A stretch of DNA of 40,680 bases, taken from positions 1 to 40,680 of the IMG/VR virus record IMGVR_UViG_3300022934_004133. One strand, written 5' to 3'. A model generated the notes under the pieces. It ran no database searches and was not told the origin of the DNA. It saw only the letters and a list, made by a program, of their open reading frames with translations. Of the stretch, positions 34,612 through 40,680 are shown one piece after another (the stretch's first letter is position 1; every line of letters starts with the position of its first letter). This DNA is from a virus. Both the position numbers and the translations under genes were made by a program.

Positions 34612-35776
34612 TACAATAGATTTACTTACCGGAAAGGTATTTCAAGTAACTTGGGACACAGGCAGACGCTGTAATTATGATTGCAGTTATTGTCCTGCGC
34701 ATAGGCATGACAATTTTAGTAAACATGCTACACTTGAAGAACTTAAAAATAATGTTGATTTTCTATTTGAATATGTAGATTTGCATATGAACTATCTAAA
34801 GATAAAAAAAGCAAGTTTTGGTTTTACAGGTGGCGAGCCCACAGTAAATCCAAACTTTATTCCATTCGCACAGTATTTAAAACAGCAGTATGAAGAAAAA
34901 TATTCAGATAGTTGGTATGCAGGTTTCGCTCTTACTACTAATGGCGCAATGAGTGAAAAGATGGGCCAAGCAGTAATGGAAAATTTTGGACATGCTACTG
35001 TAAGTTATCATGCCGAAAGCGATAACAAACTGAAACAACAGGTTAAGGACCGTATAAAACAATTTTATTTACAAGGTCCATCACACGAATTTACTGTAAG
35101 TGTCAATGTAATGTTTCATGCTGCTTACTTTGACGAGTGTAAAGAGTTGTGTGATTATTTGCATGAGCTTGGAGTTAGCTACGTTCCTAGAATTATAGGA
35201 GAAGAGCCAGATAGTAAAAGTAATTTTGCTCATCAATATACTGATGAACAATTAGATTACATGAAAAATTATTGGAAATACAAAAATGAAAAGTTAAATG
35301 AAACAGCTGAGGAAACAAATATTTTAAGTGCGGCAGGAAAAAAGACATCAGAAGGTAAAAAACTAGGATTAACAATAGGACGTCCGTGTTGCGGAAGTAG
35401 AGAAATGTGTCTTAGCAAAGATGGGGAAAGTAGAAATGCTACTTTTGTAGACTTTAGAGAATTCAAGGGCTGGAATTGCAGTGTAAACTGGTTCTTCCTA
35501 CATTTAGAACAACAAACAGATAGCATTTACCATCATCAAACCTGTCAAGCTCGGTTTGATAAAACTAGAGGACCTATTGGTAAAATTAGTGAAGGTAAAA
35601 AATTAGTAGAAGATTTACGTAAAAAAATGGAATCCGGAACTTTGCCAACTGTTATTTGTCCGAAACAAACATGCGGTTGTGGACTGTGTGCTCCAAAAAG
35701 TTTATACAAAGATAAATTTTTAGAAGTTTTAGGAAATCATTTAGATTTAGGAGTGTTAGATGATTATAACAGGTAA
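34601..35776 (+). CDS. Radical SAM enzyme, type C, copy 1, cysteine-rich C-terminus
   Basis: A 391-residue radical SAM protein. CxxxCxxC at C24-C28-C31 (RCNYDCSYCPAHRHDN) and GGEP at 77-80. The C-terminal third is rich in cysteine: C263-C264, C270, C293 in a GWNC motif, C315, then CPKQTCGCGLC (C353, C358, C360, C363), enough for one or two auxiliary iron-sulphur clusters. The gene at 38520 is a paralogue with the same SW/TW-x-x-GR-x-CNY-x-CSYC start and the same GWNC and IGxI/LGNI segments. A small-molecule or peptide substrate cannot be distinguished. Shine-Dalgarno AAGGAAAT precedes the start; the end overlaps the SDR-like gene by 17 bases. Confidence 0.88.
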   Translation: MSFDTIDLLTGKVFQVTWDTGRRCNYDCSYCPAHRHDNFSKHATLEELKNNVDFLFEYVDLHMNYLKIKKASFGFTGGEPTVNPNFIPFAQYLKQQYEEKYSDSWYAGFALTTNGAMSEKMGQAVMENFGHATVSYHAESDNKLKQQVKDRIKQFYLQGPSHEFTVSVNVMFHAAYFDECKELCDYLHELGVSYVPRIIGEEPDSKSNFAHQYTDEQLDYMKNYWKYKNEKLNETAEETNILSAAGKKTSEGKKLGLTIGRPCCGSREMCLSKDGESRNATFVDFREFKGWNCSVNWFFLHLEQQTDSIYHHQTCQARFDKTRGPIGKISEGKKLVEDLRKKMESGTLPTVICPKQTCGCGLCAPKSLYKDKFLEVLGNHLDLGVLDDYNR

Positions 35777-36314
35777 CAAGACAGAAGGCGTTGCCGGCGC
35801 TTTAGCAAAATTATATCCTGATGCTGAATTTTGCAGTAGACAAAACGGGTTTGATTTCGGACGTAAAGCCGACCAAGAAAGGCTTGCTGACCTTGTGTGT
35901 CATCATGATATATTTGTAAATTGTGCTGCTTTGTTTAAATTTAATCAGACTACGCTTTTAAACATAGTATATCACAAATGTGTGTTAGAAAAGCATAATT
36001 GTCACATAATAAATATAGGCAGCACAACGGATCGTGTTAAAAAAGGTGGCGCATGGTTGTATAATGCTGAAAAGAAAGCATTACAAGATTATTCAAATAC
36101 ATTAGGCTTGACAGGTGTTTGGGCAAGTGGACCAAAAGTAAGTTACATTAGTTTTGGAACATTGAGTAACAATGCAGAAAAGCATCCTGAGCGAAAATTA
36201 CTAGATATTGACAAAGCAGCACAATATATAAAATGGATAGTTGAACAACCAAAAGATTTAGTAATTAATGAGCTAAGTATAGATCCTATGCAACCGGAGT
36301 TTTGGCACAAATGA
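35760..36314 (+). CDS. Short-chain dehydrogenase/reductase-like protein
   Basis: A 184-residue protein with the key features of an SDR in a shortened frame: TGNKTEGVAGALA (4-16) resembling the TGxxxGxG nucleotide loop, VNCAAL (53-58) at the NNAG position, a strand INIGSTT with Ser88, and YNAEKK with Tyr101 and Lys105 as the YxxxK catalytic pair; the Ser-Tyr gap of 13 residues is usual for the family. Full SDRs are about 250 residues, and here the segments between strands are trimmed. Gly residues in the cofactor loop are reduced, so NAD(P) use needs proof. Shine-Dalgarno AGGAG lies six bases before ATG. It overlaps the next gene as ATGA. Confidence 0.7.
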   Translation: MIITGNKTEGVAGALAKLYPDAEFCSRQNGFDFGRKADQERLADLVCHHDIFVNCAALFKFNQTTLLNIVYHKCVLEKHNCHIINIGSTTDRVKKGGAWLYNAEKKALQDYSNTLGLTGVWASGPKVSYISFGTLSNNAEKHPERKLLDIDKAAQYIKWIVEQPKDLVINELSIDPMQPEFWHK

Positions 36315-37534
36315 ATGACATAGACAAGGTATACTGCCCATTGCCCTTTAGGGCATTAGCATTTAAAGAATTTATAAATGGAAAATTATCAGGTGCTACG
36401 CCTTGCTGTATGATGCTTAACACGCTAGATGACGGATTTGAAGATACAACTAAAAGATTTGAAATACCTAATGTAGAAAATTTAACACCAGATGAAATTT
36501 TCAATAGCGAACGTATGAAAGAACTGCGACAAAACATACTTAATGGTAAAAGAGATTCGGCCTGTAAGGTATGTTGGCAAGCAGAAGACAGAGGCGTTAA
36601 AAGTTATAGAGAATATATGAAGGCCGATGAGGTAAATTTTGAACCTAAATTACGAGAAATAGATCTAAGTATTAGTAATGTTTGTAATTTAGCATGTAGA
36701 ATGTGTGCTCCTACAAATAGCAACTTGTTACAAAAAGATCATAAGTTTTTTAAAGACAATGGTAAGTATGGAGAAATATTAAAAGCAACAAATGGACGTT
36801 GGTATACTAGTTTTCCATATGATGGCGCAAAATCAAAGCAATGGCACTGGATTGTTGAAAATATACAACACTTAGAAACATTAAAAATGTCAGGCGGCGA
36901 GCCATTTTACGATAGAAAAGTAATAGATCTTTTACAAATGTGTGTTGACAAAGGCTATGCAAAAGATATTTCGCTAGAATTTCACACCAATACTATTTGT
37001 TTTGACGATAAAATTATTGGATTATTAAAAGAATTTAAAAATAGACACACTTTTAGTATAGACGGAGTTGGAAAAGTATATGAATACATCAGGCATCCAG
37101 CAACATTTGAGCAGCTTGATGCAAGTTTACAATTATATGTCAAACACATGCCTCAAAAAATGTTGCACATAAATTATGTTGTTTCTATACTTAATGTTTT
37201 TAGCACAATTGATTTTTTAGACTACATGGAAAGTTTAAATGTTGAATATCATGTGTTTTTCAGCGAGGTATTTCCTAATACCAGAGGCACAGGGTTGCGG
37301 CATTTAAGTTATGATTTACTTGAGCAAGCACACTGCCTTGTTTTAGACAATTTTGACAAATATGGCAAAGAAACTATGGTAAGATTAGAACAAGTTGTTA
37401 AAAATGCAAAAGAAAAATGCAATACAAACCAATCTCTGGCATTAAAAGAGGTAAAATTATTTGATGAAAGTCGTAATCAGTCTTATGAAGATTATTTGGA
37501 TAAAAGAATTTGCGAGTGGTTGAATGGAAAATAA
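36311..37534 (+). CDS. Radical SAM enzyme with N-terminal twitch-like domain (type A, copy 4)
   Basis: A 407-residue radical SAM protein; the ATG at 36311 in an ATGA overlap is preferred to the TTG at 36302. The N-terminal cysteine region has VYCPLPF (C9), PCC (C32, C33) and SACKVCW (C85, C88). The core motif is C125-C129-C132 (VCNLACRMC) and the SAM loop is GGEP at 195-198. A FSIDGVGKVYEYIRHP segment (about residues 250-265) is like IDTWGKRAEYIRDG in copy 1 and VDSIHEMNDYIRYP in copy 3, so these enzymes share a substrate-side loop. It overlaps the following type B enzyme by 11 bases. Confidence 0.9.
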   Translation: MNDIDKVYCPLPFRALAFKEFINGKLSGATPCCMMLNTLDDGFEDTTKRFEIPNVENLTPDEIFNSERMKELRQNILNGKRDSACKVCWQAEDRGVKSYREYMKADEVNFEPKLREIDLSISNVCNLACRMCAPTNSNLLQKDHKFFKDNGKYGEILKATNGRWYTSFPYDGAKSKQWHWIVENIQHLETLKMSGGEPFYDRKVIDLLQMCVDKGYAKDISLEFHTNTICFDDKIIGLLKEFKNRHTFSIDGVGKVYEYIRHPATFEQLDASLQLYVKHMPQKMLHINYVVSILNVFSTIDFLDYMESLNVEYHVFFSEVFPNTRGTGLRHLSYDLLEQAHCLVLDNFDKYGKETMVRLEQVVKNAKEKCNTNQSLALKEVKLFDESRNQSYEDYLDKRICEWLNGK

Positions 37535-38489
37535 CGCTTGGTCTACTAAAACACTAGAATGGATAGATATAGAACTTACCAGTTTTTGCAATATCAGGTG
37601 TAAAGGCTGTTTTAGAGTCCTATCGGAACATGCAGATAAAATTTTAAACACAACCTACTTAGATTTAGAAACAATACAAAATAAATTTAAAAAAGAAATG
37701 TTTCCAAACATAAGAATAATTAATTTTTGCGGAAGTGTAGACGAACCTTGCAGCCATCCCCAATTTTTTGATATTGTAAAACACTTTGCAACATGGAATT
37801 GCCACATCAATATTGCCACCAATGGTAGTTTACGAACAACACAATGGTGGGAAACACTTGCAAAAATACTGCCTAAAAGTCATAGAGTAACTTGGGGCAT
37901 TGATGGTAGTGATGAACTGTCTGAAGTGTATAGAGAAGGTAGTAATTTCAAAAAAGTCCAAGAAAATTTTAGGGCTTTTATTAAAGCAGGCGGACAAAGT
38001 GTATGGCAATTTATTAGTTTTGAGCATAATGAACATCAACTTGAATCTGCAAAAAAACAAGCAAAAGACGAAGGGTTTAAAGATTTCAAAACTATAATCA
38101 GTCATAGAGAAGATACAAAAGATATTATACACAAAAGAGAAAAAAGAGATCCAAATCCTCAGCCTCGTCCTTGCATTAGTTGCAAATATGCCAATCAAAA
38201 AAGGATCTTTGTAAATCATATGGGCAATGTAATACCTTGTTGTCACTTAAACAGTAAAATGTTAGAGTTTCCTGTAAGCGGTGCTATACATGATAAATTT
38301 GAGAATTTATTGATTGAACATGATTACGAAAATGATATAAATTTAAAAAATGTTAGTATTGAGCAGGCAATGAACGGCAAAATATGGAATGACATACAAT
38401 CTAGTTGGACAGATAATGAACGTATACCTCGTTGCGAGCATGTATGTGCAGAAAAGAAGAGAGATAAGTTTTTAAAAGAAAAACTTTGA
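37524..38489 (+). CDS. Radical SAM enzyme with C-terminal cysteine region (type B, copy 3)
   Basis: A 321-residue radical SAM protein. Core motif C22-C26-C29 (FCNIRCKGC); CGSVDEP at 69-75 takes the place of GGEP; GIDGSDELSE (125-134) and FEHNEHQLESA (166-176) are the shared type B segments. The C-terminus has C217, C220, C239-C240, C304 and C308, likely ligands of auxiliary clusters. It is shorter than the other two type B enzymes mainly because its lysine-rich linker is reduced. It is the last gene of the overlapping run; its stop codon lies within the -35 box of the next promoter. Confidence 0.88.
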   Translation: MENNAWSTKTLEWIDIELTSFCNIRCKGCFRVLSEHADKILNTTYLDLETIQNKFKKEMFPNIRIINFCGSVDEPCSHPQFFDIVKHFATWNCHINIATNGSLRTTQWWETLAKILPKSHRVTWGIDGSDELSEVYREGSNFKKVQENFRAFIKAGGQSVWQFISFEHNEHQLESAKKQAKDEGFKDFKTIISHREDTKDIIHKREKRDPNPQPRPCISCKYANQKRIFVNHMGNVIPCCHLNSKMLEFPVSGAIHDKFENLLIEHDYENDINLKNVSIEQAMNGKIWNDIQSSWTDNERIPRCEHVCAEKKRDKFLKEKL

Positions 38490-38514
38490 CAAAAATAGCA
38501 TTGGTTAGTATAAT
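38486..38514 (+). promoter_or_regulatory. Sigma70-type promoter, perfect consensus, for a leaderless-looking gene
   Basis: TTGACA at 38486-38491, 17-base spacer, TATAAT at 38509-38514. The ATG at 38520 begins six bases after the end of the -10 box, so the transcript would start at or beside it. There is no Shine-Dalgarno sequence. It probably drives the final group: radical SAM, acyl carrier protein and desaturase. Confidence 0.75.
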
Positions 38515-38519
38515 ATAAT

Positions 38520-39638
38520 ATGAGCGAAGATCTAAAATGGAGTAACTATGATTTCACCAAAATCCCCTTTGACAATATTGTGTCTGTTGGGCAACGCACT
38601 TTGCTGTATCGTGATATTTTTACTGTATCCTGGTTACTGGGCAGATTTTGCAACTACCGTTGCTCTTACTGCTGGCCCTACGCCAGAAGTGATCGTAAAG
38701 ACCACCGACCTACCGAGCTCTGTTTACTCACAGTGGATGAAATTAAACGACAAGCCCGGAATAACGGATTTAATAGCTTTCATTTTAGCCTTAGTGGGGG
38801 TGAACCTACTTTTCATCCCGGTTATCTGGACATACTTAGCCACCTTGCTGAAGATGTAGGTAACACTAATTATACCAGTGTTCATATGACATCAAACTGT
38901 TCAAGAAATATGAAATGGTTTGAAACTTATGTAGAACGTGCAAAACCCTTTCATAGAGCAAGTATTACAGCAAGTTTGCACACAGAACATTTAGATACAA
39001 AGGAGAAGATGCAGGACTTTGCAGACAAGTTAATCCTGTGTCAAGAGCATGATGTTCAAATTACAATTAACATGGTTATGGTGCCTGAATGGTTTGAAAG
39101 AGACTGGGAAAATGCACTGTTCTTTCATGAGCAAGGAATCAACGTTACCCTCAAACCACAATCGGATCCTACTGCATCACGTGTGGTTGACGGATACAAA
39201 GAAGAAGATTTAAAACGACTTTGGAATGGAATGCCACAACGTGCATACACAGAGAGCAAACGTAAATGGTCTGATCGTCCTAAGCCTAAATTTGAAATAC
39301 CAAAAGATGTTATGCATAAGCCAGATGCTAGTGTGCCATGGCATTTTCAAGTAGAATTTAGAGATAGTGAAGGCAAGGCATGGTATATGGATCAAGCAGA
39401 ACGTTTTAATGCATTTAACTTCAACAAATTCAAAGGATGGAATTGTAATGCAGGTTATCAAGGTATTATTATACGTGAACCTGATGGCAGTATAAAACGT
39501 TCCTATAGTTGTCATGACGTGCCTTTGGGAAATATAGAAACAGGATTTAAATTGTTTGATAAAGCAATGCCCTGTATTACAAATAGTTGTGTAAGTAGTG
39601 CAGATAGTAAGATACCTAAAAGGAAAGTAAATCAGTAA
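38520..39638 (+). CDS. Radical SAM enzyme, type C, copy 2, with higher-GC 5' part
   Basis: A 372-residue radical SAM protein paralogous to the gene at 34601. CxxxCxxC is at C44-C48-C51 (FCNYRCSYCWPYARSD), GGEP at 93-96, and the C-terminal GWNC (C309), C331, C352 and C357 remain. It lacks the CC pair and the final GCGLC cysteines of its paralogue; the chain ends PCITNSCVSSADSKIPKRK. Codons from about 38560 to 38830 are visibly richer in G and C (about half) than the surroundings (about one third or less). Starts directly behind a consensus promoter with no ribosome binding site. Followed at 33 bases by the acyl carrier protein gene, so it may act on an ACP-bound or lipid-linked substrate. Confidence 0.87.
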   Translation: MSEDLKWSNYDFTKIPFDNIVSVGQRTLLYRDIFTVSWLLGRFCNYRCSYCWPYARSDRKDHRPTELCLLTVDEIKRQARNNGFNSFHFSLSGGEPTFHPGYLDILSHLAEDVGNTNYTSVHMTSNCSRNMKWFETYVERAKPFHRASITASLHTEHLDTKEKMQDFADKLILCQEHDVQITINMVMVPEWFERDWENALFFHEQGINVTLKPQSDPTASRVVDGYKEEDLKRLWNGMPQRAYTESKRKWSDRPKPKFEIPKDVMHKPDASVPWHFQVEFRDSEGKAWYMDQAERFNAFNFNKFKGWNCNAGYQGIIIREPDGSIKRSYSCHDVPLGNIETGFKLFDKAMPCITNSCVSSADSKIPKRKVNQ

Positions 39639-39670
39639 AATCTAGGTATATATAATGAAAGGAATAAAAT

Positions 39671-39904
39671 ATGACTGACATAGCCGAAAGAGTAAAAAAA
39701 GTTATAAAGGAATCATTAGCTAAAGATTCAGTGACTGAATCATCTAATTTTATAGACGACTTAGGCGCCGATAGTCTTGATGTCGTAGAGATTGTAATGG
39801 ATTTAGAAGAGGAATTTGGCATAACAATTGAAGATACTGATGCCGAACATATAAGAACTGTAGGCGATGCTATTGAATTTTTGGAAAAAATATTAAATAC
39901 ATAA
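39671..39904 (+). CDS. acpP: Acyl carrier protein
   Basis: A 77-residue acidic four-helix protein of normal ACP length. The phosphopantetheine site is GADSLD with Ser35, in the usual place at the start of helix II ([17 protein letters not shown]). The C-terminal half has the [19 protein letters not shown] pattern of bacterial AcpP. Shine-Dalgarno AAAGGAAT lies about six bases before ATG. The phage would need a host phosphopantetheinyl transferase (AcpS) to load it, as none is visible here. It lies between a radical SAM gene and a desaturase, which points to a role in carrying an acyl chain or another thioester intermediate of the island pathway. The symbol follows the family; it may be a specialised ACP. 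Confidence 0.93.
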   Translation: MTDIAERVKKVIKESLAKDSVTESSNFIDDLGADSLDVVEIVMDLEEEFGITIEDTDAEHIRTVGDAIEFLEKILNT

Positions 39905-39917
39905 TATAGGACAATAA

Positions 39918-40643
39918 ATGATCAAATATTCTCATGCTATTTTTATTTTACAAATAATTGCTTATTGTAGTATTATACCAATGTTGTTATATGCAGATTG
40001 GTATCATTATATTATAGCAATTTTAATTTATTTTTTAAATGGTTGTTTAGGAATGATAATGGGATATCATAGACTTGTCACTCATAGAAGTTTTGAAGCA
40101 CCGGTATGGTTTGAAAAAATGATTGTATTGTTTGCTACAATTGGTTTAACTGGACCTGCTATTGATTGGGTAGCAATACACAAAGCGCATCACAGATATG
40201 CTGATACAGAAAAAGATCCACACTCCCCAGATTATTTAGGAAAATTTAGAGTGCATTTTTTGACTATGTTTGCAAACGTTAATCCAAAATATGCAGGCCG
40301 CATTCTCAAAAATACATTTTATAGGTTTCAGCGCAAATATTATTTTTTAATCAATATATTGTATGCTGTATGTCTTTATGCTGTTGACCCGTTTGCTGTA
40401 ATTTATGCTTGGTTATTTCCTGCTGCATTAGTGATAGGGTTTGGCACAGCTATCTTGAGCACTTCGCACAGGAAAAACAAGCCGCATAATGATTTTATAT
40501 TAGCAATATTGACTTGGGGTGATGCATTCCATGAGGAGCATCACGATCATCCTAATAAAGCAAGATTACACAAATGGGATATCACAGGAATAATTATTGA
40601 AACTTTTTTCAAAACTAAATACACAACAAAAGATGCAAATTGA
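39918..40643 (+). CDS. Membrane fatty acid desaturase (stearoyl-CoA delta-9 type)
   Basis: A 241-residue integral membrane protein with the three histidine boxes of the acyl-CoA/acyl-lipid desaturase family: HRLVTH (51-56), HKAHH (88-92) and HEEHH (205-209), which bind a di-iron centre. Hydrophobic spans lie at about 7-25, 31-48, 66-83, 143-160 and 163-180. The family introduces a double bond into fatty acyl chains using O2 and an electron donor. It is shorter than typical bacterial members (about 300 residues), mainly at the ends, but all boxes are intact. It is 13 bases after the acyl carrier protein gene, with AGGA before ATG. It might change host membrane lipids or modify the ACP-linked chain. 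Confidence 0.92.
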   Translation: MIKYSHAIFILQIIAYCSIIPMLLYADWYHYIIAILIYFLNGCLGMIMGYHRLVTHRSFEAPVWFEKMIVLFATIGLTGPAIDWVAIHKAHHRYADTEKDPHSPDYLGKFRVHFLTMFANVNPKYAGRILKNTFYRFQRKYYFLINILYAVCLYAVDPFAVIYAWLFPAALVIGFGTAILSTSHRKNKPHNDFILAILTWGDAFHEEHHDHPNKARLHKWDITGIIIETFFKTKYTTKDAN

Positions 40644-40649
40644 GGATAT

Positions 40650-40680
40650 ATGGGCTGGAAAGGCATAGGAATCAAACCTA
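40650..40680 (+). CDS. Start of a gene cut by the window end
   Basis: An ATG at 40650 follows the desaturase stop by six bases and is preceded by GAGGATAT as a ribosome binding site. Only the first ten residues (MGWKGIGIKP) are in the window, so the product cannot be told. Spacing suggests it belongs to the same transcript as the acyl carrier protein and desaturase. Confidence 0.45.
   Translation, partial: MGWKGIGIKP

Noticed and set aside
32374-35776. Complete queuosine/preQ0 operon (QueC with QueE-like radical SAM)
   Set aside because: No QueD or FolE is present and the adjacent radical SAM proteins have long cysteine-rich C-termini unlike QueE, so only the QueC-like assignment is kept.
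38548-38859. 103-codon plus-strand frame with hydrophobic, membrane-like stretches
   Set aside because: Overlaps the radical SAM core motif in another frame; the apparent membrane spans arise from the GC-richer patch. It has no Shine-Dalgarno. Kept only as a comment in the composition finding.
1-40680. CRISPR arrays, tRNAs, rRNA and insertion sequences
   Set aside because: I looked for regularly spaced repeats, cloverleaf-like segments and transposase motifs and saw none; nearly all bases are in coding regions.

Overview
This AT-rich, almost fully coding window (no gap over 100 bases, no tRNA, rRNA, CRISPR array or insertion sequence seen) looks like part of a marine T4-like myovirus genome: the end of a tail/baseplate structural module followed by a long accessory island. 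The evidence is the series of tail-fibre genes with WYD/LW repeats and a tail-collar domain, T4-type late promoters (GATAAATA), ATGA/TAATG gene overlaps, and gene families typical of marine phages (twitch-type radical SAM proteins, TauD-like oxygenase). The host cannot be fixed from sequence; low-GC marine bacteria (SAR11 or Prochlorococcus-like) would fit.

Layout. 1-15319: a giant structural protein open at its 5' end, a small virion protein, three fibre genes sharing an N-terminal anchor but with different tips, and two paralogous tail proteins. 15331-20250: an early-type promoter, then a small protein, two paralogous GT-A-type glycosyltransferases, an unknown protein, a third glycosyltransferase family member and a radical SAM enzyme. 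20247-23996 (minus strand): a GNAT-like protein, a TauD-like oxygenase with an unusual iron site, an unknown protein and a beta-repeat tail fibre with its own late promoter. 24036-28034: a three-repeat glycosyltransferase, a methyltransferase with N-terminal helical repeats, a small protein and a radical SAM enzyme. 28027-40680: a minus-strand radical SAM gene, then a tightly overlapping plus-strand run with five radical SAM enzymes, two QueC-like PP-loop ATPases, an SGNH-hydrolase-like and an SDR-like protein, then a separate promoter driving a ninth radical SAM enzyme, an acyl carrier protein, a fatty acid desaturase and the start of another gene.

The island therefore holds nine radical SAM enzymes in three subfamilies (four with an N-terminal twitch-like cysteine region, three short ones with a C-terminal cysteine region, two of a third type), alongside ATP-dependent amide/nitrile-type chemistry (QueC-like), oxidation, methylation, reduction, glycosyl transfer and ACP-bound acyl chemistry. 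My inference is a phage-encoded biosynthetic or surface-modification pathway whose product is unknown. Several island genes sit behind textbook sigma70-type promoters (TTGACA, 17-nt spacer, TATAAT), whereas most fibre promoters are late-type; this suggests the pathway is made early and works on the infected cell, though one tail gene also has a sigma70-type promoter.
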